DNA of 64,000 nt from NCBI GenBank assembly GCA_907163375.1, contig CAJQUW010007484.1, positions 1 to 64,000 on the forward strand. Reading direction: 5' to 3'. The notes under the pieces are model-generated. The model ran no database searches, was not told the DNA's origin, and saw nothing but the letters and a program-made list of their open reading frames with translations. Source of the stretch: Prostheceraeus crozeri (Eukaryota > Platyhelminthes > Polycladida > Euryleptidae). Both the position numbers and the translations under genes were made by a program. Every line of letters starts with the position of its first letter. Positions within the stretch are counted from its first letter, which is position 1. Shown here in pieces: positions 23,775 to 35,619 of this stretch.

Positions 23775-24495
23775 TGATGGGTTTTTATTGATGGGTTTTC
23801 AGATCGTCTGCAGAATCTAGGAATTTCTTGCTCTGCATTTACTGAAAATGTGCTCAGTTCCTGCAGTGTTCCGAATGACCCTATCAGCAAGTTTGAGATT
23901 GTATGCCATGCTTACAATGACCGCATTTTACGTATCCTCGAGGCATTGTTTATTAGAGAGAGAGAGAGAGAGAGAGAAGCGTATATATCTGCAAAATTGG
24001 GAATCGAAATCATTACAAGGGATATGTCACATACACAAATGAAAGTAAAAAAATGGCAAAGTAATACTACGATCATGCAATAATCGAGAGTGTCATAGTC
24101 ACTTATCATACAAATTCAGACGGTTTATAGTGTACGGGAAGAAAGAGTTCTGACGTCGGGTAGCTCTTGAGAAAGGCTGTCTCAATCAGGCACAAAGGGG
24201 TGAAAGGGATGGTTCTCATTCTGCTCGGCAATCAACATAAGCTTGAAGGATTGAGACAAATGCAACTGTCTTATGTCTTGAAACAGGTCACAATCACATC
24301 CGCTCCCACATATTATGCGATGAGTCCTCTTTTTAATTGATTCAAGTGCTTGAATAAGTGTCGCATTCAGTCCAACAAAAACCGGTGAGGCGCAAGTTAA
24401 AACTGTGACGATTACAGAACGGTAAACAGTAATCAAATCTTTTTTTACTAGACGTGATAATCCCAACCTGTGCAAGCAAAGGACCATGTGATTAA
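23775..24495 (+). pseudogene. PLE fragment B, split by a LINE piece
   Basis: Positions 23845-23955 repeat fragment A on the opposite strand and encode NDPISKFEIVCHAYNDRILR and ILEALFI. The sequence then breaks at a GA run. The missing last codons (RRDNPNLCKQRTM and stop) appear at 24450-24493. The intervening 23953-24447 is a LINE 3' fragment in the opposite orientation, so this is a clean nested insertion. The boundary with fragment A lies near 23770. Confidence 0.78.
23953..24447 (-). mobile_element. 5'-truncated LINE insertion with microsatellite tail
   Basis: Minus-strand frame KKDLITVYRSVIVTVLTCAS then PVFVGLNATLIQALESIKKR and THRIICGSGCDCD is the C-terminal end of a LINE reverse transcriptase ORF (family pattern 'lixvYrSvilpvLtYasPvf...l..ieriQkRa.rii'). 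After a frame change it ends in the usual 'RRQNSFFPYTINRLN' style tail. The 3' end of the insert is a (TC)n run on this strand (23953-23976 read as GA on plus). The uninterrupted target is preserved in fragment A ('tttattagacgtgataatc'), and about 3 bp ('tag') appear on both sides. Confidence 0.75.
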
Positions 24496-24499
24496 AAAA

Positions 24500-24867
24500 T
24501 TCAAAATATGCTTATTTAACTCATTCACGGAGTTAGGAAGAGGCAGACACAGCCTTCTAGATCGAGAAAGATGCTCATGTTCATCGAGATTTACACGCCG
24601 AAGAACGTCGGACAAAAGCCTCATGAAGCGGCAAAACATGACGAAACCTAGCTGATTCACAACGTTGCGAAGATTGCTGATTTCACTCGAATAAGAAGTA
24701 ATCCGTGCACGAAGATTCACTGTATCACTATGCAGGAAGTGATCACAAATACTTGAAGAGGGATGCAGCTGCGCACGAGATATCCTGTACAGTAAATCAG
24801 GAGAATAAAATCCATGATCTTGACATTCTTTCAAGCCATATTCGACCAGTCGGTTCGGGAGTTTCAT
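24500..24867 (-). other. Unrecognised 139-codon open frame (24448-24867)
   Basis: A minus-strand frame starts MKLPNRLVEYGLKECQDHGF and continues through a helix-rich, Arg/Leu-rich sequence to ELNKHILNF. Its C-terminus runs into the antisense of PLE fragment B, so the last residues cannot be part of a native protein. It begins immediately next to the PLE inverted repeat at 24871. No family is recognised. It may be a fragment of another element or chance. Confidence 0.25.
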
Positions 24868-24870
24868 TTA

Positions 24871-25011
24871 ATAACAGCAAAAGCAAGAACACTTTTCAGT
24901 GTGAACTCCGTGTTTTTATTTGGTCAAGCAGTCAATAATAAAATCAAAGTTGCAGGAATTTTCGGCCTCTTGGCCCTTGTCAACTGTTGATGTTTGCATC
25001 ACCCTTACGTG
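24871..25011 (-). repeat. PLE 1 inverted terminal repeat, left arm
   Basis: Reverse complement of 27066-27207. It runs from 'ataacagcaaaagcaagaac' to 'tgcatcacccttacgtg'. The two arms differ at only a few positions around 'catcaacag' versus 'cattagcag' and at one further base. Confidence 0.93.
24951..24990 (-). ncRNA. Hammerhead-ribozyme-like motif, degenerate core (left repeat)
   Basis: Read on the minus strand: stem I 5' strand 'cag', a core resembling CUGANGA, stem II 'ggcc-aaga-ggcc', the GAAA box, a self-complementary 'aatt' as stem III, then C and stem I 3' strand 'ctg'. The order is that of a minimal type I hammerhead, as reported for Penelope-like elements. The core departs from consensus at two positions, so activity is doubtful. 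Confidence 0.45.
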
Positions 25012-25099
25012 CATATCCAACCATTAAATGAGGCCATCACTGGTCATAGATCAGGAGTGAACATGGCTAACAAGAGGGTATGACGTCATTTCTTGTTTC

Positions 25100-27087
25100 C
25101 TATTAATCTTAGGTTTTAGACTGTCAATATATTTACATTCGTCGATAGTAGTATCACGAGAATTAGTTTTCTTTGAATAAATCTCAATTTTAAAATTATC
25201 AATGGTGGTATTATTTCCATGCAACAACGTATGCAGCGCTAGCGCATTATTTAGTTTCTTTTATTTATAGCGCTTTTGTGTTCATGGTGGCGAATTTTAA
25301 ACTGATGAGATGTTTTACCTATATAAAACTGGTTGCAAATCGCACAAGTCTACTTGTATACTAAATAGCGATCAGCACAAGCATACTTGTTGCCGATCTG
25401 TTTGCAAACATTGCACGTACAAGTGTTTTTGATTTTTGATTTATTCCTCATAAAGTTTTCCAGAGACTTGTTAGGTTTACTCACTAGGTTGCTGTCCAAC
25501 CTATGTTTGCGTAAAAGTTTTCGAATTTTTTTATCACATCCGTCGCTGATGAAGGGCAGAATCAAATTTGGATACTTCTTGTTTTGAGAACGCTTCTGTT
25601 TGGTATGTTTTTTAATCCTGCAGTCCTTGTTGTTATATCCGTTGTTTTTTTATTGCTTTACAAATGCCTTTTGAGACTTTTCAAACTTTTCATAAGTTGA
25701 ACATCTCTTCTCAATGTCATTCAGGCGGGATTGTATAAAATTTGACTATATATGCGCAGGGACATAGGAATCTTTCTTCATAAAAATGCCTGAATGTCTT
25801 TGTTTTTGAAACCAAGTATACTCAATTTTATTTCCTTGAGTAGTTATACTCATATCCAGAAAATCAAGACTTATCTCCGGTGGATTCACTTCTATTGTGA
25901 ATTTATAAAAGGCTCAATGTCATTAAATGTAGTCACTATTTCGTTCACAGTTTTATCGTCAAATTCAATAGGACCAAAAATTATAAAATTATATCGTCAG
26001 TATATCGTTTGTACAACATCGGCTTGTTTCTCAATTTTTGAAAAACACTCTCTTCAATGTAATGAACAATCACCTAGTTCAATAGGTATGCTAGGATACA
26101 ATTGACAAACGTCTAAGCTCAGAAACACTGGTTTTTGCATATGTGTTATGTCCATATCTTTAAGTAACGTCAGTAATGATCTCGTACTGTCCAAGTGCGC
26201 TGGGACAAATCTTAGTAATTGTGTTAGAATATTGGCAACACACCAATCTATTTTGTCTACGGGCGTTCCATGCACCGACGCAATAGGCCTCAGTGGGTAT
26301 GCTCCGTCTATCTTACTCTTATGGTCCTTTACGAAACCAAAAAACTTCGCTGGTTGGCCACCATGACTTATCAACTTTTCTTTTTGATATCTCGCATTCA
26401 TCATATCATTATTTTCGAAAGCCGATCGAATAATTTTATTTGCTTGGGTTTCTAATATCTGATTTCTACTTTTACTGATGTGCTGGTATGTATTTTGATC
26501 AGATAGAATTTCTTCTGATTTTTGTACAATACTCTCAGTGTAACATATTATCAGTCTATTCGTCTTATCCGATCGAATGCATGAGATATTATTTTTTGAA
26601 AAATACGTTTTAGCATTTTCACTATCTTTTATCATAGTTCTATGGTGTTTTTGTTTAGAAGCTTTCTTGGCTTCATCTTCCATCACTTTTTTGCTTCAAC
26701 ATAGAACTGTTTTAGTTTGAATTCACTTTCGTCGGGTAGTTTATTTGGAAGTTTGCAAGTATTTCTATCGAACGGAATGTTAATTTTGTTCTCAACAGAA
26801 GCATTTTCCAAATTGACTGCCCATCTCAATTTATACAAGTACGACTCAAAGTCTCCGTCAATCTTCTGCCAGAATTTTTTGTCAATTTTATGTGGCAAAT
26901 GATAGTTAGGGCCTTTACTCAATAAGCCTTTGAAATTCTCTGGAATGTTTTTATGCGTAGTTATATTTACTGAATTATCACTATCACTATCACTGTTAGC
27001 CTTGTTTTCTGCTGATCTTTTAAAACATGGAAAAATTGGCTGATATTCACAGCTATAGTCAGCTTCACGTAAGGGTGATGCAAACAT
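25100..27087 (-). pseudogene. PLE 1 reverse transcriptase / GIY-YIG ORF, decayed
   Basis: The frame at 26683-27087 starts MFASPLREADYSCEYQPIFP and reads the N-terminal domain. The frame at 26054-26686 contains ISHGGQPAKFFGFVKDHKSK, RPIASVHGTPVDKIDW and FLSLDVCQLYPSIPIE, the early reverse transcriptase blocks including the first catalytic aspartate. After that, on the same strand, LYKRYTDDIIL (the YxDD palm motif) follows too closely. The block that normally carries 'GtpmGsplsp.lAn' is missing, an internal deletion. Downstream are CTCNVCKQIGNKYACADRYL (Cys-rich linker) and a trace of GIY-YIG. There are several stops and frame changes. Confidence 0.82.
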
Positions 27088-27207
27088 TAGCAGTTGACAA
27101 GGGCCAAGAGGCCGAAAATTCCTGTAACTTTGATTTTATTATTGACTGCTTGACCAAATAAAAACACGGAGTTCACACTGAAAAGTGTTCTTGCTTTTGC
27201 TGTTATT
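27066..27207 (+). repeat. PLE 1 inverted terminal repeat, right arm
   Basis: Pairs with 24871-25011. Begins 'cacgtaagggtgatgcaaac' and ends 'ttgcttttgctgttat'. Confidence 0.93.
27088..27128 (+). ncRNA. Hammerhead-ribozyme-like motif, degenerate core (right repeat)
   Basis: Same fold as in the left repeat, on the plus strand: 'cag' (27091-27093), core-like 27094-27100, stem II 'ggcc-aaga-ggcc' (27102-27113), GAAA (27114-27117), 'aatt' (27117-27120), C at 27121, 'ctg' (27122-27124). The same two departures from the core consensus are shared by both arms, so they predate the duplication or were copied with it. Confidence 0.45.
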
Positions 27208-27299
27208 CTTTCAAGAACCGTTCTCGCAAAATAGCACGAGTATGTCGATATTTAACAGTCACGAATCTATCCAGATCCCTGACGATGCTCTTGTTGGGA

Positions 27300-28110
27300 C
27301 AGTGGCGACGAAGAATCTTGAAGAAAGCAGCTTGCTGATAATTTAGATGAAGAGATCAAAATGATGCATGCTGTTTTGGAGAGTAATGGCTACCCTCCTT
27401 CTTTTGTGAAAAGGTACGGTCAGTTGCCTCAACCTCCTGATCCTGTTGTGTTTGGGCCAGCCAAGAAATGTGTTTACTTGACCTTGCCCTTCATTGGTGA
27501 CAAGACAGCCGCACATTTTCGCCGTTCTTTTCGTCCGGCTCTGTCAGTATGTTCATGTCTGGAGCTGCGTGTTTTGTTTTCAACGCGTCGTATCTGTGCC
27601 GCGCTGGATCTTTTCTGATGCCAAGTGCCCGCCGCGTTCTACACGCATTCCTGCGAGTGCTATTACTCGCCATCTCTAAGTGTGCTCACTAGATGTTTCG
27701 GGTGCTCGTGACCGTTTCACAGTATTATAATATAGTATTTAAATACCGCTCCCAGTATTTTATGAGGCTGCGCATATTAGAGGCCCTTGTTATTAAGTAT
27801 TTTAACCCCGATTTATGCACACAGAAAGATTCCGTCCTAACTTCGTCTTTACCGTGGTAATTTTTAGTGTCTTTCCTTTCCTTAGTCTGTCTTTGATTCT
27901 ATTGTTTGGTGTAGCGCGCTTTCATTAGAGATGTCTATGTCAAGCTCATGTACATTTATGCATTAGGTGACATGTTCAGTTAAATTGATTGATCAATGCA
28001 ATATCATGTTCATGTTCAGTTAAAATGATTGATCAGCGCATGTAAAGTTATTCCGGTGTGTTCGCCAGATGAGAACCGGACGAAAGGCCTCGCGAATAAA
28101 TGTCATCATA
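27300..28110 (+). pseudogene. PLE fragment C, linker region and 3' tail
   Basis: Plus-strand frame at about 27346-27618: LDEEIKMMHAVLESNGYPPS and FVKRYGQLPQPPDP, then KKCVYLTLPFIGDKTAAHFR, the region between reverse transcriptase and GIY-YIG in this PLE type. It closely resembles the PLE at 47567-48004 (NNFPEAFIRRYNRP then DVYLRLPFTGDCHS). The reverse transcriptase is absent (5' truncation) and the frame is lost near 27560. The GIY-YIG core is not seen. Positions 27680-28110 look like its 3' untranslated part and contain a hammerhead-like motif. Confidence 0.72.
28058..28098 (+). ncRNA. Hammerhead-ribozyme-like motif in PLE tail
   Basis: Stem I strands 'ttcgc' (28061-28065) and 'gcgaa' (28092-28096) are perfectly complementary. 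Between them lie a core resembling CUGAUGA with one mismatch (28066-28072), a very short stem II region (28073-28081, 'gaaccggac'), GAAA (28082-28085), the palindrome 'aggcct' as a minimal stem III (28085-28090) and C at the expected cleavage position (28091). Element type and position (3' tail of a PLE) fit the known association of PLEs with type I hammerheads. Confidence 0.6.
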
Positions 28111-28199
28111 CAATATCTTTGTGGCGTTTTTCATCTATAAATTATGCAAGGGGACTGCTTTCTTCAATATTCCTGCAATGTTACTACTATGTGTTCTAA

Positions 28200-31100
28200 A
28201 CTTCATGATATAGCTTTAAATAACTAACACTTCTATCTCATGCTTTCTTCATCATATAACCAAGTGAACGAAGTCGATGATATATCATCTGAATAAACTG
28301 ATTGAGTCACATCCTACACTAACAGATATCGCTAGCATGGATCATATAAAACGCTAGACATTGTCATAGGGTTCACTATCCAATGGATTTAGTGATTTAT
28401 CTATGTAACTTGCACTTTTAAAACCCTAAATCCCTGAATCTTAACACAGGGATACTTATCCTATGGATTCAAAGATTTAGGAGTTTTGCTGTGTGATTTA
28501 GTAAACTTATGTCTCTGTCAGCGTACAACTTTTAACATTCATGAAACTTACTTGAACTAAATTCACTTTGATGATGGATGATAAAATCCATGCATGCTGT
28601 CATTTAGTAGAGTTTTCACTTGTCTGCATTTGTGAAGACGTTTCTCCTAGTACTCCTCTTACTGATTTTCTTGTTCACTGTAAATCATATCAGCAGATCA
28701 TTTAACGTTTCCAATCTGTCGAACAACATTCACAATAATACTAACAACTTTGTAGAATCCTAAACCTCTATATGACCCTGTATTTCGCTTAGGTTTTCTT
28801 TACTCTTTGGTCATTGTCTACCTACAGTCTCAAGATGTTTCACATTGTAAAAGTCATACTGGTGAGATTTACAGTTCTATCACCATGATAATTACAGCAA
28901 ACGTACAAGTAAACACATGTGAGACAAGACATTAATTACATCGCTTATTCCTATCTATCATCATTACCTTATGTTTAGCATAATATACTTAAGACTTTAA
29001 TGTCATAAATTTTTCTCACTTGTGCTTTTCGTTTTGACACGTGGTTTGTGTTACTCAAAGATTCATGAATTCATCCAACCGTTCGTCACAACACGTTCGA
29101 CGAACCCTACCTTGTACGAAACATTGTGATGCTAAAGTACAACACTGACTGATGAATGATGTTTGTATATTCCTAGCTTGGATAACAAGAAACTTCATGC
29201 ATTGACTTATATTTTTTCTAATCAATTCTTTACACACTTATTATTCCAATCACTAAAATACATACATACAATGTATTCAACTCTTCTATTAAACATGTAA
29301 CAATCACATTTGAGCTGACTGCATCAAATTTAAAGTGTATAACATAATGAGTATGTAACTATCTCTTATGAACGACATGAAACCTGTCTTTTCAGCATGA
29401 AATTGAGTTCAAAGTCATTCTATAACGCGAACATATGCATCATGTGTTGCATGTATTCTACACTAAAAGATATCGTTAATTTGTGTTGTACAAAACGCTA
29501 AATCCCTAAATCCAACCGTAGTTAACCCTTTTAGATTATGAGCTTTAGCAATTTATCTATGTCATTCACAAATGGATAAATTAATAAATGTACTATGCAC
29601 TAACGGTTGACACTAACTTGTGCTATACAAAACGCTAAATCCCTAAATCCAACCGTAGGTAACCCTATCCGTTAGAATATGAACTTTAGCAATTTATCTA
29701 TCGAAATATGTCATTCATAAATGGATGAGTTAGTAAATGCATGTATACACTCTACATCAACAATTATTGTTAATGCATGTTATACAAAACGCTAAATACC
29801 TAAAGAACCCTACCCTTAGATTATGGACTTCTGCAACTTGTCCATGTCATTGACGCGATAAAGAATGTACTTAACAGTGTAAAAACATTGTTGACTTCAT
29901 TCACATCAAAAGTGTGTAACACATCCATACATCTAAAAAATTTTCCGTATACAAAACTTTTACATATTCATCTCTACGCTTTCATATCACACTTGGTTTG
30001 CATTTTCTATTTCGATGTCATGTAAATCTCACTCAGTCATTCATAAGTGACAGACGCGATAGACTTAGTGTTATTCGTAAAATGACGTGTCACTTTATAA
30101 ACAACGTTTGGTTAAACCTAATTACACATTCACCATTACGTCTCGTAAACCTTTGAAACTCTACTGCCATGAAATTAGGTTTAGCTACATACATCAGCAA
30201 TTATTCTTATCCATATCACCTACACGTTTCATGTTCAATACAATAAAGAGAATTGGGTTTTTCATTTCGATGTCTTGCATTTTAATCTTTGAATGAAACA
30301 ACACAGATGTGTTGGATAGACATTGCTGTTTCTTTTTTTTTAGACAATGTGATTGCAGCATAATGCATGAGACATGTCGTTCAAAACACACGACTATCAA
30401 TGTTTAAGTGCGAGTGACTAGTGTCTTCAACAACTTAAGTGTATAGCCAAATCAAACATGAGACACAGCGTAGAAGATCATCACATTAAGACTGAGATAT
30501 TTCTCATTGAGTTCACACATACAGTTCGATGGATTTCCTTTTTCTTCAAATTGTAATGACCAATCACAACGTTATTTGAGTTTTGTCACTCAAATAACTG
30601 CTTCCATGTTTACTTACGTTGAATGCGTCTAAATAACATGCACATTTGAAAACACATCATCAGATTCATGTATTCAACGTTGTTTCATATGCCTGCTTAG
30701 ATCTGACATGCTTTCTTACATTCAAAAATATATGCCTCAGTTGTGCAATTTGACATCTTTAAGTTGAACAAGCACAGTTCCTACTACATTCATCTCACTC
30801 ATGAGAGATACATGGTGTTGTTTCATATTTAAAAGCTCAAGATACTTGACACTAGATGTCATTCCAACGAGATCTTCAATGTTGCAGTTTTACTTACAGT
30901 ATGCCGCTGAAATTGATATGGCACTCGCAAGAAACAAGTGTGATAAAAAATTAAGTTCACATACTACATAAGTTCTCTTCCACACAAAAACTCTGGTCAA
31001 CATGAAACTCGTTTTAACACTCACCTACGTTATGATATTTATACTTTTCGTCTATGCACGTTTACTTCAACGAACAAACATAAATTTCAAAACCCATGCA

Positions 31101-33540
31101 CGGATGCAACTTGGCATTCAACATTGGCAGCACGTTTGATTATATCAATATGCACACATAGTTTAGAATGAAATCAACTGACTCGATGCATGTTTCCGTT
31201 TACACATTTGATTCGTGTCATTCCAGCATCAGTGCAGTCGTTAGTCGTTTAAAAGTTCGATTATATCATTTCAAGTTTTGATTTACAATAAACCATTGAC
31301 AGCCCTAAAGCATAGCGTTCTTAGTTTACTCATACTCAAGAGACGTGATGTTCAATGCTTTTTTGTTTCATATCATTTATACTAACGAGATAGTCATGTT
31401 ACTCTGTCGTTTTAACTTACATAAAAACTTGTAGGTATCATAGTTTCACATACCACAGAACTCATGTGAACGTTTATCATGAAAATCATTTAGAACGAAG
31501 TGATGCACTTTCCTGATCTCATATGACCCTATCCTAGTAGTCTTTGATAGTTCAATGAGCTAAGACTTTGTCATCATCCAAACCAACACGAAATTTGTTT
31601 TTAATTTGAACAATGTCTACCGGCAAACACTCTATAAAGTTGAACTGATTCTAAAACTTATCAATTTCCACAGTGTTTCAACAACCCAACACTTTAAAAG
31701 TGACTGGAATACAGCGTTATCACTCTACATTTAGTTTCACCAACATAAAATTCGTTGTCCTTGCCGGTAACGCAATCCATTGACCCCTTGGATTCTTTCT
31801 TACCCCCCGCGGATATTAGTACATGACTCCAACAACCTTGATGTTTACGAATTTCACATGAGTCAAATTGAATCTTCATTACACTTTTCTAACACAGACG
31901 GTGTTCATTTACGAAACACCTTTGTGTGTTCGTCCATCTACTTTCGTGATTGCAAACTATTCACGAAACAAGTCGTTTCTACTTTTTCAATCTGACTGCA
32001 TATACCAAACATCATTTCATTTCTTTCCCTCATAACATAAGTATGAGTCTATGAATTCAAATTTCGTCTTATGTCTTGCGCGAGTAACCAAACGCTTGAT
32101 TCAATTTGCATACTCATGTTCGTATCTACCAGGTTGATTTATATCTCACACGTAGGTGCTTCATGATTGCCTGTTTGATTCTTGTCTAATCGTGCATTCA
32201 ACACTATCACCTCACATATGAGTTATTCCTAAACTTACACCTACCCTGATGCAATGATGCTGCATTTTACTCTTACGAGTTTTGCAACACTGCGCACTAA
32301 ACCTGCCTGCAATAAACATTATACACATAGTCATTTTTCAGTGAATGTGAGTTATTCCACACATTCTAACATAGGAGTATCTGAGATATTCCTAACTCAA
32401 ACATCTGACACTCTCTATCTTCCATGTCCATCACCCACATGAGCTCCAACAACTCGACTTGTGCTGCGGTGTAGAGTACTCCAAAAGTGTATATGTGCCT
32501 TGATTCCTAGACACGATAAGACTGCACTGCTTTACGAAACATCTCGACGTTTTACTAAAAGCGATTGTAGGTTTCTGCATTTATTCCCAATATTCATTTA
32601 CAATCAAACGTGCGCAACTTATGAAACATCTCACTTGATAAACGTTTCACTTTGATTCTGTCACATGAACTACCTTGGATGATATACCCATTTCATTTGT
32701 GGTGGGGAGTAACATTCAACGTTTGTCAATGACTTTCCTGTTGATATTCAGCCTAACCCAAAAAAATTAACTATCACTTCTAACACCGACAGTACTGATG
32801 GGTGAAACAGCGTTGTGTGCTCACCTTTCGTGGTTGCAAACCATCAAGGCGTTTCTACTTTCTGTAATCGTTTTCAATCTGACTGCATATCCCAAATGAC
32901 TCCCACATAACATAAGTATGATTTTTCGCATACATACCTACCGTTCTTAGTTTACTCATATTCAAGAGACGTGATACTCAATGCTTTACTGTCAAAACGT
33001 CATATAATGAGATATTCATATCGACGAGATTTTCAACTTCAGAATGAACTCGTTTAAACTTCACAGACTTTGTTGAAACACAAATCATAGTTTCACATCC
33101 TACATGTGTTTGGTCATTGAAAACGCAGTGATGCACGTGATACTCTTTGATAGTTCAACGACGAAGTGAAACACTTTGACAGATGCAATTATGTATCTTG
33201 ATCAACAAACTGATGATGTTTTCAACGTGATGCATTTCTTCCTGTTGTCACTCTATGATGTTGAACTGATTGTGTAAGCTGATTAGCTGTTGCTGTGTTT
33301 CAACACTCTAAAAGTTATTGCAGTATAGGTTTAAGACTGTCATGATCTCATCTACATGAAAGTGTTTTACACTGACTGTTGATAGCACATTTCTGTTGTT
33401 GGTTTGTTTCTTATATCACACATCTTATGTACTTATGTCATAACACACATCAATAATGCACTTGATTATTCACTTAAAGTATAGCAGCCTATTGATATAC
33501 ACATGAATTCTTCGTTTGATTATTCTACTACGGTAAAGTG
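28200..33540. repeat. Long AT-rich repetitive block, satellite-like
   Basis: No supported gene in over 5 kb. Diverged repeats are visible at two scales. One is a roughly 150-bp unit around 'tacaaaacgctaaatcccta' and 'gctttagcaatttatctatg' (copies near 28340, 29490, 29630 and 29790). The other is longer duplications: 31320-31600 against 32945-33175, and 31890-32060 against 32785-32930. The block leads straight into R1 copy 2, just as the array at 1-3245 leads into R1 copy 1. Confidence 0.75.
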
Positions 33541-33544
33541 TGTT

Positions 33545-34690
33545 CTCATCAAAACAGCTTGTTCAGTGGAGAAGAGAGAAGTCTGCTCTATGTTTGGGTT
33601 TGGTACATGAATCAACGTTACCTTTGATTCATTTACATAGAGATAGTTCATCTCGCATACAAACAGGAGAGTGGTTGGGAGAGCATGACCGAGCGATAGA
33701 AATATGACATTGAGAACTCATGCGTACTCCATACTGCTGTTCAACAATGAGTCATTCAGTGCAGTGGAATTTTTATAAAGTAACCTGTCTCAATGTCGCC
33801 CTGGTGGTCAGAGTACGCCGTTGAGACGAAAACTTGCAAGCAAGGCGCAGAGAGGTTTTACAAGAATTAAAACTGCCGACGTCCCGTGCGATACTCCCCG
33901 GACTTCACCGCTGTCTCAAAAGAACGACCACCCAACCATATGCATCGGAAGTATTACACCGAAAACCTCCTTACCACGCACCCTTTCAGTGAGTTTAAGA
34001 AATGGCCTGATATGCAGAGCCACCAACACTTGCTAAAGGCAAATGAGACCATGAAAATCAAATATCTTCTATATAGTCAATTCTCATGAGTTAGGAATCC
34101 TCGCTCGTTCAATGAGAGCTCTCGTGCACACTTATAAATGCCTTCGTTGAATTCAGCAGGGCCGAAAACCCCGGAAAACATCCAAAAATAACGAATTTAA
34201 ATTTTTCGGCATGTCAGCTGCACTTATAAAACGTTTATAAGTAGTCTGTCACATGAAGCGGCTCATGACCTTTCCAACAAATGTTGAACGAAGTCCATCC
34301 GACTCCTATAAGTAAAGATACACGCCTTTAAAGTTTAGGCATACTACGATGGTCTGATCTCCAGGCCATCTCCTGGCTTTCCACTCACTCTGACAACTTA
34401 GGTGACATCACCCATCGAAAAATCAGCCTTGGATTCCTATGGAAACCCGGTTTTTGGAGACATCTGAAGAGAGAGAGAGAGAGAGGCGAAAGAGCCCTTT
34501 CTCTTCTCACCAAATGCACCTAATGACATAGTATCCCATCACATCTCACAGTCACAGATCAATAGTAACGGTGGACAAAAGACATCCACTTCTAGACGAC
34601 GTGACACAAAACATGCCCCATCCTGGACAAAATCCCTTCTCTGCTTGTAGTCTCACCCTCTCTCCCGGAGAGATCAGGTCAACTCAAGGT
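33545..34690 (+). repeat. Dispersed repeat R1, copy 2
   Basis: Matches 3246-4340 on the same strand: 'agcttgttca', 'ggtcagagtac', 'gacttcaccgctgtctc' and the palindrome 'cttataaaacgtttataag' at 34220-34243. Its right part (34275-34680) also matches 16957-17720 inverted. It carries a short (GA)n run at 34469-34484 where the inverted copy has a 300-bp tract. Short frames (33821-34036) differ between copies and are not genes. Confidence 0.85.
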
Positions 34691-35619
34691 CACTCCTCCT
34701 GCCTCTGCTTTGTAGTCTCATCACATAACACTCAGTAATACATCACGCCCTCACATTTTTCCGTTTTTAGCACTACTTATAAAGCCATCGGTAGTCACAT
34801 CACGTATTTCATGACGCAGGACGGTAACCTAAGGTCACGCGAGGTCACGGTGCTGAGTCATCGTTGCACATTTGCACTTCGCGTGGTAATGGGCTTACTA
34901 CGAAATGATTTCCAGGAACGCATCCCTTGCGTAAATCGAGATGTTACCGCACTCTAATCTTATCATCAGAATCACTTGACCAGTCATGTTGAAATGAATT
35001 ATGCAGGTGCCACTTAATCAGGGAAGTCCTTTGTCATGTTTAACAAAAGAATATGAAATGAGTGTAAGACGGTGTCAAGTGCAATCTATGAAGCAATTTT
35101 TAGCAACTAACATGATAATTTGAATCTTTGGAATAAGAAAGACAATTTTAGAAATATTGAAAATATTTCTGATATAAATCAATCCAGTATCAGTTTTAAA
35201 TGATCCTTCAACTCAATTACAATCTTTCATGCTTATCGTGACTGATGAAGATTCCTATGATTCAAGATATTTTACGCCCCTGAGAGCACCCAAATGGGGG
35301 TGACATATGTATATGGCACCCCCGATTGGGGGGGGGGTTGCAGGCACGTAAAATACATACTACTAATGTGCATGTATTTCATGAAAATAGAAATGAAATA
35401 GACATTCATATTTTTTCTCGGGCAGAAAGGAGTCCACCACAGTGAACACAACCGCAACTATCAACCACATGGCATCACCAAAGCTAAACTTGAAATGAGA
35501 GTAAATTGAAATCGATCATGAAAAATTCAGATGACAATCGGATGAAGAATTATCGACAGCATCACATTGCCACATATTTGATTCATAGATACTTCTTTAG
35601 ATAGATGCATAGATCGACA
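34691..35619. other. Intergenic stretch, nothing recognised
   Basis: Contains a G run at about 35327-35336 facing 'cccccgattggg', which may form a small hairpin, but no gene or known repeat. Confidence 0.5.

Larger units (their letters stand above)
24871..27207 (-). mobile_element. Penelope-like element 1 flanked by 141-bp inverted repeats
   Basis: A minus-strand PLE body is bracketed by inverted repeats (24871-25011 and 27066-27207) that are almost identical. PLEs are known for terminal repeats in direct or inverted orientation, and this fits. Each repeat contains a hammerhead-like fold (see separate entries). The body encodes an N-terminal region (26683-27087), reverse transcriptase remnants (about 25900-26686) and a Cys-rich linker with a trace of GIY-YIG (about 25100-25565). 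It lies next to other PLE and LINE fragments, in an apparent insertion hot spot. Confidence 0.85.

Noticed and set aside
28420-29830. 'ccctaaatccctaa'-like phrases resembling telomere repeats
   Set aside because: They occur as isolated phrases in a 150-bp repeat unit and not as tandem telomere arrays.
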